Source: Gnetum montanum
Taxonomy: Eukaryota > Streptophyta > Gnetopsida > Gnetales > Gnetaceae
Reading direction: 5' to 3'
Length of the DNA: 64,000 bases
Assembly: GCA_015680685.1 (NCBI GenBank)
Contig: MNCI01013809.1
Coordinates: forward strand, 347,001 to 411,000
Positions 1 to 10,505 of this stretch are shown piece after piece. Below the pieces are notes generated by a model that saw only the letters and a list, made by a program, of their open reading frames with translations, ran no database searches and was not told the origin of the DNA. Made by a program: the position numbers and the translations under genes. Each line of letters opens with the position of its first letter. Within the stretch, counting starts at the first letter, position 1.

Positions 1-168
1 TCAAGAAGCAGAAAGCTGGTACCAGTCCTTAGAACCAGAAACCATCAGGAGGTGGAGTACGATGCTCGAATTATTCAACAACAAATATCAAACGTACTCC
101 AGAGTGTCCAACTTGCGTAAGCAGATCCAAGGCTAGAAACAAGGAGCTTATGAATCCTTGGATTTGCC

Positions 169-2256
169 ATGGCCCGTTATTACACACTGCTACATCATTG
201 CCCGGGCCATGGGTATGCTAAGCGGGATCAACTTCGCCACCTCGTGGATGGGCTACGAAATGAAACGAGAAGAACTCTTGGGACTTACGCCCAAGGGAGA
301 CTCTCTCAACTAAGAGCCCATGAAGTTGAAGTATTGTTGGAACAAGTAGCGCAAGAAGAGGGTGAGCTACGGAAAAGAGAAAGTGCGGAGGAATACAACC
401 GTGATCCCTCCCTTCGTAAGAAGGGAGTGAAATTCTGTGATGAGGAGGATGAGTCACCACTCGAAGAGTTGGTGAACAGGAAAACTGTGCCGATCCAAAA
501 GTTAACAACGGAGGTATCGGCTAAGGTAGACCAAATGTGGGATTCCTTAGACTCACGAATAGAAACAGTTTTGAAAATCGTAGAAGAGTCTAAGGATGAG
601 CAAAGTAGTGATAAAAGCAAAAACATGCGGAGAAACTTTAACCCTGCACATAACAAGGGTAAGGGAAAAATCTCTAACTCCGATGAGGCTGAAAATTCTG
701 ATTCAGACAATGACGGTGGATGTGAGGTCTGCTATTATGACCATCCTAAGGGATGTTGTCCAATCATCTCACATCTGCAGGAGTCTGGGGTGTATGCATT
801 AAACCCAAGACTTAATCAACGGCAAACACCCAGAAGGTTACCTTATCCACAAGGTAACCCGAGGCAGTTCCACCAACCCTTGACGTATTATCCAAGTGGA
901 ACACCTCCGCAGCCCATCGAGCAACATCAGCAGTGGCAATACCCACAGTCATGGGGGATGCCACAGCCAACACATCGATACCCTTACCGGCAGCCTGATC
1001 CTTATGGTTATTATGTGCAGCAGCCAGTTTCTCCAGGTGACGCTATGAGTCACACTCCACGCCGTCACTACTACGCTCGGGAGTACTTCAGAAGGACTCC
1101 TTCTCCTCCGGGAGACATTCCACATTCTGTCCATCCTCTAACTCCACCCGCACCTTTTCCTCATGTAGTTCCCATAACACCTCCTGCTCCAACAATGCAA
1201 GGGGAATTACCTACCCAACCGCAGCAACGTCACGCCGCGAGATCTGTAAATATTCAGAGTGTAAATATCCAACCGGACACTAGTTCTGGCGATAACTGTA
1301 CAAAAAGGAGACCCTTTTTCAGAACTAGGAGCCCGGATAGGCTCTCGCAACAACAAGCGGACGGGTATATGTATAGGCCTCTAACTACTAACACTTCGGA
1401 GCACCCTTCAGTCCAAGGGAATGTAACGCATACGGTTATGCTAACACATACCGTAACTGACTGGATCAAGGTAGGCCACCTTCCCAGGAAACTAACTGAT
1501 CCTGGGAGTCCCTTTATTCATTTGCAGATCGCTGGGAATGCACCACATCGAGCTCTTCTTGACTCAGGTTCCGGAGTCAACTTAATTTCGCGAAAGATGT
1601 ATCACGCCTGGAACCTGCCCCAACTTAAGAAGAGCAACATCCAACTAGAGCTGGCAGACCAGTCCATCACTATTCCCTTGGGTTTGGTGGAGGACGTTAT
1701 CACCACTGTGTGTGGTTGGTCCTACCCAGCGGATTTCCTAGTGATCGATGTTAACAACAACGAAGGGGACTTCCCAATTATAATGGGAAGGGCATGGCTA
1801 AGCACAGTAGATGCATGCCTTAGGATCCGTGATCTTTCCTTGGAAATCTCCAAGATAAACATATGTGGAAAGATCGAGAAGAGGATAGTTCCATGCATCA
1901 CATACAGTGATTCATCGGGTGATGACATGGAGGAATTGTCTCCATGTAACAGGTGTGCCCAGGAAACTCTGCAACCAGGATGCCTGTATGTAGCAACCAC
2001 ACAAGAAGTAGTAGACACCCCGTGGTTGACAGCTTCTCATAAGAGCAAACAAATATGCATGGAACGAACTGAGGAAACTCATGCCAACAACCGTGGCATA
2101 GATACATTGGAACGTGAGCGTCGCCAACTTCCAACCCTGAATTTAAGATCATCAATTGGGAGAAGTTGGGCACTACTTAGAAATTCAAATAGGCGCTCAC
2201 TACTTCGGATCTCTCCCTCACAACTCAGTCATGGGGGAGATGGCCACCTATGCTAA
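169..2256 (+). CDS. gag-pro: gag-protease polyprotein of E1 (695 codons, true start upstream and frameshifted)
   Basis: The gag core opens the frame (GLRNETRRTLGTYAQG at about residues 28-43). A zinc knuckle CX2CX3HX4C starts at residue 185; this spacing is the one I know from Athila gag. A proline/tyrosine-rich linker follows. The aspartic protease has DSG at residues 465-467 and the IMGRAWL motif near 538-544. Gag assembles the virus-like particle and the protease matures it. The Met at 169 is not the real start: gag reads upstream in frame 2 from base 2, with an in-frame TAG at 134-136 where related copies have Trp (GWKQ), then an apparent 1-nt loss at about 160-170. After the protease the frame runs into sequence unlike pol and stops. 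The gag-pro call is firm; expression is unknown. Confidence 0.88.
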   Translation: MARYYTLLHHCPGHGYAKRDQLRHLVDGLRNETRRTLGTYAQGRLSQLRAHEVEVLLEQVAQEEGELRKRESAEEYNRDPSLRKKGVKFCDEEDESPLEELVNRKTVPIQKLTTEVSAKVDQMWDSLDSRIETVLKIVEESKDEQSSDKSKNMRRNFNPAHNKGKGKISNSDEAENSDSDNDGGCEVCYYDHPKGCCPIISHLQESGVYALNPRLNQRQTPRRLPYPQGNPRQFHQPLTYYPSGTPPQPIEQHQQWQYPQSWGMPQPTHRYPYRQPDPYGYYVQQPVSPGDAMSHTPRRHYYAREYFRRTPSPPGDIPHSVHPLTPPAPFPHVVPITPPAPTMQGELPTQPQQRHAARSVNIQSVNIQPDTSSGDNCTKRRPFFRTRSPDRLSQQQADGYMYRPLTTNTSEHPSVQGNVTHTVMLTHTVTDWIKVGHLPRKLTDPGSPFIHLQIAGNAPHRALLDSGSGVNLISRKMYHAWNLPQLKKSNIQLELADQSITIPLGLVEDVITTVCGWSYPADFLVIDVNNNEGDFPIIMGRAWLSTVDACLRIRDLSLEISKINICGKIEKRIVPCITYSDSSGDDMEELSPCNRCAQETLQPGCLYVATTQEVVDTPWLTASHKSKQICMERTEETHANNRGIDTLERERRQLPTLNLRSSIGRSWALLRNSNRRSLLRISPSQLSHGGDGHLC

Positions 2257-3765
2257 CCATATGGGGCCCTCAGTTATTTTTCAATTTTTGTTTTACACGT
2301 TTTTTTTTTACATATTTCTTTAACTTTTCTTGTTTTTTTTATACAACATCGTTATATTTTTCTATCTTTTTGTGTATGTGTGTGTGTGTCATCCATCAGG
2401 TAAATTCGTCACCCAATAAGTGTTCGGGCCGATGGGATGAACTGTTTTTCATTAGTTGCTAATGTTTGGTTTTTACCCTTAAGTTACATTGTTGATACTA
2501 AGGTATGTTCTTTTGATATGGCAGGCAATGAGAACACTTCATCCATCCATCCATCAAGTCTATGGTTTTCCTTGGGTTGGAAATGTACAGTTCCCTTCCA
2601 ATAAGAACTTTAACGAACTAGTGACTGGGCATTTCTCAAACTAAGGACGGATTCAAGGATTTGCAAAGGGTGTGACTTCAAGGGAACTTGGTGCTCTTGT
2701 GTTGGTCATTCACTTGGGTGCTTGGATGTTTTCTTCTTGGGTTTTCTTACCATTCCGATGTAACCCAATAGTCGAAAGCTGAGACAATAAAAATAAAGAA
2801 GTCTTTGCATGGTGTGGTCCCCACGCATAAAAACATAAAAAAAAAAGAGAAGAGAAAAAAGAGAAAAATAGAACAAGAAGAAAAAGCTAAAAAGCTAAAA
2901 GTTAGGATTCAAAGCACACCCCTTAGACGAAATAAACATTTGGGTTGCAAGCACTAGTTATGGAACCAAAGTGTTCCCTAGTGGATGATTTAACCAACTG
3001 CATTGATGCCTCTGTTGTTCCTTCGGAATGGTGGTGGCTTCTTGAAGTTGCATCCTTGTTACCCAAGTGGATGATTTAACCAACTGCATTGATGCGAAGT
3101 CACTGGAAGTGGTTAGTTTGAGGCTAGAGTTGGAATGAGATTCGCCAAGTCACATTAATCCTCAAACACACAAGGGGCTGTACACCACCTTGTTCTTGGG
3201 ATTCCATTCCATTCCTCTTTCTTCCCATCCTTCTCTCCATTGTTCACCTTATTGCTGGTTGTATCATTGTATATAGTTTGGTTGATGCTTTGTTTTCTTT
3301 TTGGTAAATTCCTTCTGTTAAGACTTTAACTCTTGTTTCCAAAGGACATTCCCAGAGCCCACGGACTCTTTGAATGTGGGATTGTCAGGGCATTAAGGGC
3401 ATGAGCCTGCTTTGGGGAGGACCCACTGACATTCCTATTTGGAACATTAGTTAACTTCTTTTCCTTAACGTTTTGCAATTAATTAACATTTTTGTTCATT
3501 TCCATCATGACATCCTTTTTATCGATGCCATAGTTGTCCCTTTTTACCTATCATTCCTATTCCTTTTCTCTCTCCATTCTAACGCTACCGGAGGTTCGCG
3601 ATTAGTCATGGGGGTACGGGGCCTGATTTTTCGATTTTTATCCTAAGCCCCGGATTTTTTCGTTTTTCTTCCTTACCCCTATGCCTTCGGTAGTCATCAT
3701 CTATATTTTCCCAGATCCATATCAGCCATACCACACCTTAGCCAGTGAACCTAAACCGAAGCAAG
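2257..3765 (+). other. E1 noncoding region between gag-pro and the short ORF
   Basis: No coding potential seen. It begins with a T-rich tract containing TTTTTGTTTTACA, then a (TG)n run near 2375-2390. Blocks conserved in M and D include GTGACTTCAAGGG at about 2670 and TTCAAAGCACACCCC at about 2909. A G-rich tract resembling the polypurine tract lies at 3604-3616. The same region follows gag in every copy here. Confidence 0.7.
3383..3431 (+). other. Candidate structured RNA element (three-way junction), E1 copy
   Basis: TGTCAG at 3383-3388 pairs with CTGACA at 3426-3431. It encloses a GGC-ATGA-GCC hairpin and a TGGG-GAGGA-CCCA hairpin. Copies in C, D and B use different bases in the outer stem but still pair, with one mismatch in B. 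Function unknown. Confidence 0.5.
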
Positions 3766-3825
3766 GTATGCTTTACTTAATGATTCAATTACCCTTGCTA
3801 ATATATGATGGTGTTGTGTGTGCAG
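3766..3825 (+). promoter_or_regulatory. Predicted 60-nt intron before E1 ORF2
   Basis: Donor CAAG|GTATG and acceptor TGTGTGCAG| lie directly before the ATG at 3826. The same donor-acceptor arrangement occurs in M, C, B and F, and in D with a mutated acceptor. It suggests that the downstream ORF is made from a spliced RNA. Confidence 0.5.
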
Positions 3826-4032
3826 ATGGCAATCATACAACAACAGAATGGATCTGGAGCAGACACTTGGAATGGAGCAGCGCTGAAGCAGCATGCAAGG
3901 AGTGGAATTGATAATGCGCTTACAGATGGACAACGAAAGGCGCAATCTAGGCGTTGGCAGCAACAAGACTCTTCTCTTTTCTTCTCTTCTATTCTCTCTC
4001 CTCTTTTCTCTCAGCTGCCAACTGTGGCCTGA
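3826..4032 (+). CDS. E1 ORF2, short relic of the Athila/Tat extra ORF (68 codons)
   Basis: The reading frame starts with ATG immediately after a good 3' splice site and ends about 160 bp before the polypurine tract. The predicted protein begins MAIIQQQNGSG and ends SQLPTVA; M has a matching relic ending SQLPNEA. It sits where Athila/Tat elements carry an additional ORF between pol and the 3' LTR. It is far shorter than the F copy (about 1.9 kb) and lacks the WYxETYxFW-type block of the longer copies, so it is probably a deletion remnant. In M the frame beginning DGNH stays open longer, so the coding frame is uncertain. Whether a protein is made cannot be judged. Confidence 0.4.
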   Translation: MAIIQQQNGSGADTWNGAALKQHARSGIDNALTDGQRKAQSRRWQQQDSSLFFSSILSPLFSQLPTVA

Positions 4033-4194
4033 TGTCATTGTAATAAGGTGTTCACCCATGTTGTCATGAACACCAGTTTTTGTCAAGTCTTGTAATAAAG
4101 ACCGTTCACATGTCATCCCATTAGTTCCATTTTCCCTAATAATCCCATACCTACCTGATATTATTGTAAGGAACTCGAGGACGAGTTTTCATTC

Positions 4195-4207
4195 AGTCAT
4201 GGGGGTA
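4195..4207 (+). promoter_or_regulatory. Polypurine tract of E1
   Basis: AGTCATGGGGGTA abuts the TGATGAG start of the 3' LTR. The same tract precedes the 3' LTRs of M, C, A, B, D and F with small changes. It primes plus-strand DNA synthesis. Confidence 0.8.
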
Positions 4208-4233
4208 TGATGAGACGCGGTTTTCACTAGGCC

Positions 4234-4295
4234 GCGATATCGCGGACGCGATATCGCGTCTTCTCCTGCGATATCGCGTACGCGATATCGCGTCC
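4234..4295. repeat. U3 palindrome array, GATATCGCG type
   Basis: Two tandem palindromic units centred on CGCG and GTAC. The second contains a perfect 24-bp palindrome at 4268-4291 with core GATATCGCGTACGCGATATC. It lies directly upstream of the TATA box. Confidence 0.85.
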
Positions 4296-4307
4296 CGCCG
4301 CCATATC

Positions 4308-4315
4308 TATAAATA
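4308..4315 (+). promoter_or_regulatory. LTR TATA box
   Basis: TATAAATA within CTATAAATAAGAGG, a block conserved in nearly all LTRs here (for example about 40118-40134 in C, 55678-55691 in B, and inverted in M). Confidence 0.7.
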
Positions 4316-4481
4316 AGAGGCGGCACTCCCTTCATTTCCCAATCCTGGCTAGTGTAGCGAAGCTCTGGCAGATTGATCACTCCAGAGTTAGAATTTTTCC
4401 CCATGTGCCCGCAGTAGGAGTCCTAGAGTGAACGGCTCTTTATTCGAGCAGCTTGTAACCTGAACCCAAGTTGTGTACGGC

Positions 4482-4487
4482 AATAAA
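4482..4487 (+). terminator. LTR polyadenylation signal
   Basis: AATAAA in CAATAAAGACGAACTTG, conserved at the matching place in the other LTRs. It probably marks the R region. Confidence 0.55.
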
Positions 4488-5298
4488 GACGAACTTGTTT
4501 GGATAAACCTTGCAGCACGTGGTTTCATTTATTGCTTTATTTCCTGCTTTCCTAGTGCGTTCAAGTACGACTTGATTACGAGCGTCTACGGACGTGTACG
4601 GCTAGTCAAGGAATCGGCTGCTTGACGCAATGCATGAGTACGACTCAATTACGAGCATTGGATGCTTGGTAACCCAGTAGCGTATTCCAGGATTCTGCGC
4701 TTGGTAACTCCCGGGTCTAATGTGTACGGCTAGTTGAGGAATCGGCTGCTCATTGCTAGGCTAGATCGTGTGATAAGTACGACTTAGTTACGAGCACCCA
4801 CGGGTGTGTACGGCTGGCTAAGGAATCGGCTGCTTATCACACGTAGGCTAAATAGGTGCCTCAGTACGACCACTTCGAGCACTTGCGTTACGTGTGGCGA
4901 TCCCAGTAACGATTAGCGTTTGGTAAGCTGCAGTTGCATAGTTCAGGGTGTGTCCGGCAAGTGGGAACGGATGCTGACGCTAGTTAATTTAGACTTAGAT
5001 CTTAGTTAGAGTTAGTTTAGTTTTCTCAACCCTTTCTCCTGGTAGCATAGAAGATAAGCCAAAAATACCAAAAAAATCACATACCTCAGACTTGCTTAAC
5101 CATACACCGTGACACATACAAGCAAGCCTGGGAAGACAACGAACGATTAACCCCAAGTGTTTCTTGTGGCGTTAAGGCATTTAGTCTGCGGAGTTCGACC
5201 GGATCGCGCATGCATGCTCGTATTCGTATGGTGGAGTGTAGGGGTACCTCGCCACTCATCACACTTAAACCTAAATAGTACATGTTCCACAAAAAAAA

Positions 5299-6200
5299 TC
5301 CCCGAGATACCCTTATGCCCAACCATATGAATCACAAGAGTTCACATATGATCTAAACGAATTCCATGAACTTTATCATTTCCAATGCACTAGCCCTTTA
5401 GGAAGTGAATCTAGCCTTAAGGTCAATCGTTGTCTTCCCAATTACACTTGTGACGTTCGTTGGTATGGTTAAGTGTAACTAAGGCATCTAATTTATCATT
5501 TTGTATTTTATATTTTGATGCTCAAAATGTAGATAAAAGGAGTTTAATTAGCTAATATAAATTAATAATTAACTAATAATTTGACTAATTCTAACATAAG
5601 TATCCATTCCCATTTTTTGTACATGTTTTGAACCCATGTATCCACTACTGGGTAACCAAACACTACCCTACTTGGCATACCAAGCAATAACACTACTGGG
5701 ATTACCAAGTGAATATGTGTTACGCTCAAAGCGGTTGTACTTATGGAGTTTATCTATCTAGCTTAATAATTTCATGAACTCAATTGTTGAAAAATATTTG
5801 TGAAAAAATTGAGAATAATTAACAAATAATTGAAAACATTGAATGCATAAGTAAAGAAGCTAATCTATCCAAAGTGCTACAAGGTTTATCAAAAAGCTCA
5901 TCTTTATTGTCGCACATACTATCATGCTCAGGTACAATAATGCCTAAATAAATATCCATACACTCAATGACTCCTGCTATGGGCACTCAGGGAAAAAATT
6001 CTAATTTTCGAATGGAAAAAATGCAAGAGCTTCACCATCATTGAAATCTTGACTCCCCATAAATGCAGCTGGTAGGCATGTATTTATAGGCGATGGACAG
6101 ACACCATTCCAATGAGGCATTGTCAACACAGATCAAGATGCATCGACTAGGCCTTGTGAATCAGGCCTCATTGACGCAGCCAACCAACAATGACTCATCA
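5299..6200 (-). repeat. Solo LTR G, F family, minus strand
   Basis: The reverse complement matches the F 3' LTR (10749-11650) along its length, including the ACCCAGTAGTGGATACATG-like block at 5639-5657 and the TGATGAG start at 6200. The length, about 902 bp, equals that of F. Neither a primer site nor a polypurine tract is attached, so it is a solo LTR or a truncated remnant. The left terminus is degraded and no clean target duplication is visible. Confidence 0.75.
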
Positions 6201-7272
6201 CTTGGCTATGGTAGATTTGATGTTAGAGGTTCTTCATCCACTTCAGTGTGTCATGGTTTCTAGGTAACCTTTGATCTCTTTTTTGCCATACATACCACTA
6301 TATCAAAAAGAGTTTTGACTTTTAATTGTCTTATGGCTTGAAACCTTCATGAGAGAAATATGGCATGCAAACTTAACCATTACAACATTGAGAAAAATCC
6401 AATTCCTTATTTTTTTAGTAAAAAGTATACTAAATAATTGCTAATATAATTCTAAACCAAAGACTATGCTCTAAAGATATAGTTACGAATAGTAGAAAAT
6501 TTCCAAAGACCTTTAAAATACTAGTGCAATTTAATGATTTAATCATTAAGCCTTACTTTTCTTTAATATAATAGATTCTGGAGTGTTGCAAAAAAGAATA
6601 TTTAAAAGTATCTTCGTTGGAGAGCTTGTTGATAGATTTAGATTAGACATGAAAATTTAGAGGTCAATTATAAATAATTAACATTGTATACATATGTATA
6701 AATGACCTAGAGCATGTTGACGCTTGAAACATTACCTCATTATATTTCATAACTTAAATATTCTACTTCCATCTAGCAATTATATATTTTGGTATACATT
6801 TCATAGCTTGCATATTATTTTTTTGCTGGATGTTTTCAATCAATATACTTCACAAGGAAGAACAAAATTCTGCATCTTATTTACGAAGATATTACTATGA
6901 GAAGTTATCCCGTATTCTTGTTACAAACATATAAAACTACCATATGCTAATCAATAATGATTTTAGCATTGCTGGAATTGATGGAAGAAGGTAGGTTAGT
7001 TATAGTACAAAGTAATAGTTATAGTGCAAAGAAAGACTCCAATTTAACCGAAAAATCCTATCCTGGTAGAAAGGATTTAAATCCACCAATAACATCAGTT
7101 AATTCAACAAATTTGGCCAAAAAAAAACGATATTGGTAATGTTAATTGATAAATTTTTCCCACCAACCATGGACACTGGATTTGCGATTCTGCGATTAGC
7201 TAGTAAAACTGCAATCAATGACGGGTTTAAAAAACATTGAAAACATTTTAAAAATTCCTAATCTAAAAACCA
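6201..7272. other. AT-rich stretch without recognisable genes
   Basis: Small frames only, with no retroelement similarity I can see. It probably belongs to the older DNA around the NLR fragment. Confidence 0.5.
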
Positions 7273-8290
7273 TTAGAAAATGCACTTGACCTTTACATCT
7301 TTCTTATCAATCTGATGCCATCGCTCTTTAAGTTTGGGACAACGGCGGATGTCCAGGTATTTCAGAGATTTCATGTGAGTAAACACGTCCACCCATGTTT
7401 CTTTCAGTTTGATGCAGCCGGTCACAGCCAGTAGTTGCAAAGATGGTAAGGAATGAAAGGATGATCCTAATTCCCTCATATTCTGACAATTTACGATCAC
7501 CAAATTCCGGAGGGAGATCAGCCTGTCAATATTCTGGAAAAGTTGTACAAGGCCTTTGCGGTCCTTCAGTTCCAATGATTCCAAAGATGAGAGCTGCTCC
7601 AATCCTTCAGGCAGCTTCATAAGCTTATGACAATCTCCCACCTGTAATGTCCACCTCTTTCAACCTCTTGCAATCATATATACTGAGCACTGACAAGGAT
7701 GTTATGTTTGGCAACACACCCACTGGTATCTCCGTTAAATGCTCTCCGCTCAGTACTAAAACCTCTATCTTTGGTATGTGCTCTGACACACCCATGGCAA
7801 TGGCAGGTCCTTCTATAGGCTCCACATAATTTATCGTTAACGTCACCAAAGATGGTGACATCTAAACACATGAAAACCCAGGGATATGTTTCCTTAATTT
7901 AGAATTACTTAAATTACCAAAATAACAATAATAACACAAAGTAAAGTAAAATGCATGCATCTAAAAAACAAAGCTTGACCTTACCCTATCCAACACCACC
8001 GTGCTCGTTGTTGCAAATGTTAAGTACCACAATTGCCCTGCATTGACTCACCTACAAAGGACACCTCCAATAAATAAGCCTCCAAAAGGTAGCCTTGCAT
8101 TCTCCTTGGATCTCTATAACATCCCTTTGCAAAGATACGATGGTGGAACTAGAAAGTAAGTATGCACAAAGAGGAAGACATGGCATCCAAACTTTCACAA
8201 GACAACTGCAAGCGTTCCTCAACGGTCTCCTCAAGATATATGCCCATCACACCTTGCAGCACTTCAACATCCTACAGCTAGTTTATGTGC
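7273..8290 (-). pseudogene. Broken NLR-type disease resistance gene fragment (LRR part, possible NB-ARC end)
   Basis: On the minus strand, 7861-7625 and 7641-7273 encode leucine-rich repeats (LPEGLEQLSSLESLEL, LHSLPSLQLLAVTGC-like, MKSLKYLDIRRCPKL) in two frames, joined by a frameshift near 7640. The C-terminal end has a natural stop after KVKCIF. Upstream, 8290-8040 reads EETVEERLQLSCESLD, which resembles the end of the NB-ARC region, then shifts frame. A plausible intron joins the two parts: donor GATAG|GTAAGGTC near 7985 and acceptor TGTGTTTAG| near 7864. NLR proteins sense pathogen effectors in the cytoplasm. No TIR, coiled-coil, P-loop or full NB-ARC is present, and LTR-derived DNA lies on both sides. 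The LRR call is firm; the NB-ARC part and the NLR class are not. Confidence 0.65.
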
Positions 8291-8518
8291 ATCATAATAA
8301 TAACAATAATGCATTATATATTTAATCATCATGAATCATCTACGCATGCACACATGCACAAAAAACTTTCCAATCGAGAAAGCAAGCAAGGGTGCAGCCA
8401 AAAAATGTGGATTGAATTAAATTAAAGGTATGATAATACATAAATAAATGATAATTGGATCAATTAAATCATCCATAATCACAACTTAGCCAAAGTATAA
8501 CAATCCTTAACAGATAAG

Positions 8519-8580
8519 GTATTCCAATTGTTTTAAGGTTATACAATGATTGCTAATCCATGGTCTCATTGTGATTATAG
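8519..8580 (+). promoter_or_regulatory. Predicted 62-nt intron before F aORF
   Basis: Donor ATAAG|GTATTCC and acceptor GTGATTATAG| sit directly before the ATG at 8581. The acceptor is identical to that of B. Confidence 0.5.
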
Positions 8581-10505
8581 ATGGCACCAAAATAGAAACT
8601 CCTGCAAGAAGGAGAACGCTCGCAACCATGGAAGAAGTAGCTCTGAGCTAGAAGGGACCAACAAGAATAAGGCCAAGAACTACTAGAGGTAACCCATGCA
8701 ACAAGACCTCTTTGAGAGGAGCCTAAAGTGGAATCTATCTGACAGATTCTAAAAGAAGAAGTGCCTACAAAACAATCACAATGAGGAGAAGTGCTTGGAC
8801 CTGTGCCAAGGCTTAAGGTCACCTTGACTCAAACCTATCTAGAGATCATCAAGTCTTGAGAAATTCAACAATTAGTTCTTTAAGAGATCAACTTCTAGCC
8901 ATTTCTAGAAAAAGCTCTAGAAGATGTCATGACTTTGTTGTAGACTTCTCCCATGTGGCCAATAATCTTATCCAGTGGGTAATGGTACATGGAAGAGACA
9001 TATCTCTTCTGGAGTAGTCGAAGGTCAAGGTCTATTGTCAAAATTAAGGACATTAAAATGTCCTACTTGGCAAAAGCTATCACATAGGCACTCATGTTAC
9101 TTGATACCAGAACACAGCTAGTAGAACTATCCATGAAAGATGATGTTGAGGCCAAGAGGAAGTGGACCTAATGATGATATAGGGTTTACCGTAAGAAGTA
9201 TGGTGCACTCACACTAATGGAGCAAATTTATTTTAAAATTGTGGCCTATCACCTCAATCCAATAGTGAGGCTAAGCAAGGTAACCACCTTCTCCACTCAA
9301 CCATGTGCCACTCTAAGCAAGAAATTTCCCATCAACCTTCCACAATTGATCTACATAAAGATTGAGAATTGTTTCAAGAAAAATGAATGTGGAAGGAAGA
9401 CTCTACCCTTTATGCCTCATCCAAAAACTTTGAAAAAATGGTAGGCATCATTTGCTACTCCAATGATACCATTAGGTATGCTCCTTTGGCCTCATGATCA
9501 TAAATCATGAAAGATAAAACACTAGTGATGACCCAAGAAGAGGAGTAGCTACCACCATCACCCACTCAGGAAACAACATCAAAGGCTCATGCAGCCATTG
9601 AACATCTTTTTGATCATCAAGGTGCAATAATTCATTGATAGAAAATTGAAATTTATCAACAAAGGAAGTATGCACCTTGTGCCAAAAGTCTACCATTGAA
9701 ATCGTTGCCTAGAAGAATGAGGCCCTCATGTTTGAGAAAGTGAAAAATCACTAAAGGGACTACGTTGGCTTGCAAAAAAAAAGTTAATAAGAAACACATT
9801 TAGATGGTGAAGGAAAAGTTGAATGAAGCCCTCTAACAACTCCAACAAGGAAGAGAAATGTGACAACCCATCATTGATGGGATCAACACCTACAACAAAG
9901 TGGAGATTTGCTTAAAGGAGTTGGCCAGTCGAGGAGATGATAGAATATATGAAGTTGGCCAATCTTTAATATGCAAACCTAGCAATGCTTATTGCCAGAT
10001 GATCATGGTCAAACTTGGAAAAACAAGTGGCTAGCTTGTATCTATTATACAAGGTAGGGTTCAAGCATCACAAAGACACCAAGTAGAAGCTTGAAACTAC
10101 AAATGCTAAACTTGAAGTTCTCATAGCATAGTTTAGAGATCAATGATCAATCACTTCCTAGTCAAATAGATGAATGACCACCATGAGCTGAAATACATTG
10201 TCAAGGCATTCGACATTGAATGCAAATAGTTTTCTACCTGATTCTTCAATGATAAGGAGCTATTATCAGTAATTTTGTGTCCCTAGGATGTGCTTGTTCC
10301 AATCCAAATTGGTGAAGCTGCATGGATAGTGCACTATCTCAAAAGTAAGAAGGAGAAAATGAAAGCACTACTGGATGCTTTCCACCTCCTTCCTAAGGTT
10401 GTAGCAGTAGTAATACAACCATAACCACCTCAACCACTATTCATGCATGGAGCCAGTGAAGGTCCCTCAAAGCCTTAGGAACCACCACCACCTAGGGTTG
10501 TCTGA
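8581..10505 (+). pseudogene. Long extra ORF (aORF) of F, many stops
   Basis: It begins MAPK, like B (MAPKRRQQ) and D (MVPKR), then decays through stops and frameshifts. Readable blocks include WYMEETYLFW near 8988-9017, then KIKDIKMSY, then the stretch at 9217-9444 (MEQIYFKIVAYHLNPIVRL), which matches D at 25190-25260. The tail, from about 10370, is rich in proline (EPPPPRVV). The block order W-ETY-FW...I-S-AI..LL.TG resembles, in my judgement, the putative plant transposon protein domain found in Athila/Tat extra ORFs; a profile search is needed. At about 640 codons this is the longest copy in the window and shows what C, B and E1 have lost. Its function is unknown. Confidence 0.6.

Larger units (their letters stand above)
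1..5261 (+). mobile_element. Element E1: Athila/Tat-like Ty3 retrotransposon, gag-pro only, 5' end outside window
   Basis: The order is gag, protease, long noncoding stretch, short spliced ORF, polypurine tract and 3' LTR. No reverse transcriptase, RNase H or integrase similarity lies between the protease and the LTR, so the element is non-autonomous. The Athila/Tat assignment rests on the gag zinc knuckle spacing, the protease sequence, and the tRNA-Asp primer sites of related copies in this window. The 5' LTR and gag start must lie upstream of base 1. The long gag-pro frame and CG-rich LTR make E1 the youngest-looking copy here. Confidence 0.9.
4208..5261 (+). repeat. 3' LTR of E1 (1054 bp)
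   Basis: Runs from TGATGAG to CTCATCA. U3 carries four GATATC palindromes (4234-4295). TATAAATA lies at 4308-4315 and AATAAA at 4482-4487. The downstream half holds four copies of a GTACGACTTGATTACGAGC-like module (4565-4583, 4638-4656, 4778-4796, 4864-4880), alternating with a GTGTACGGCTAGTCAAGGAA-like module. The end GTAGGGGTACCTCGCCACTC is shared with the other LTRs in the window. Confidence 0.9.

Noticed and set aside
306-710. 134-codon frame on the minus strand over gag
   Set aside because: Lies opposite the gag frame and has no recognisable domain; a shadow.
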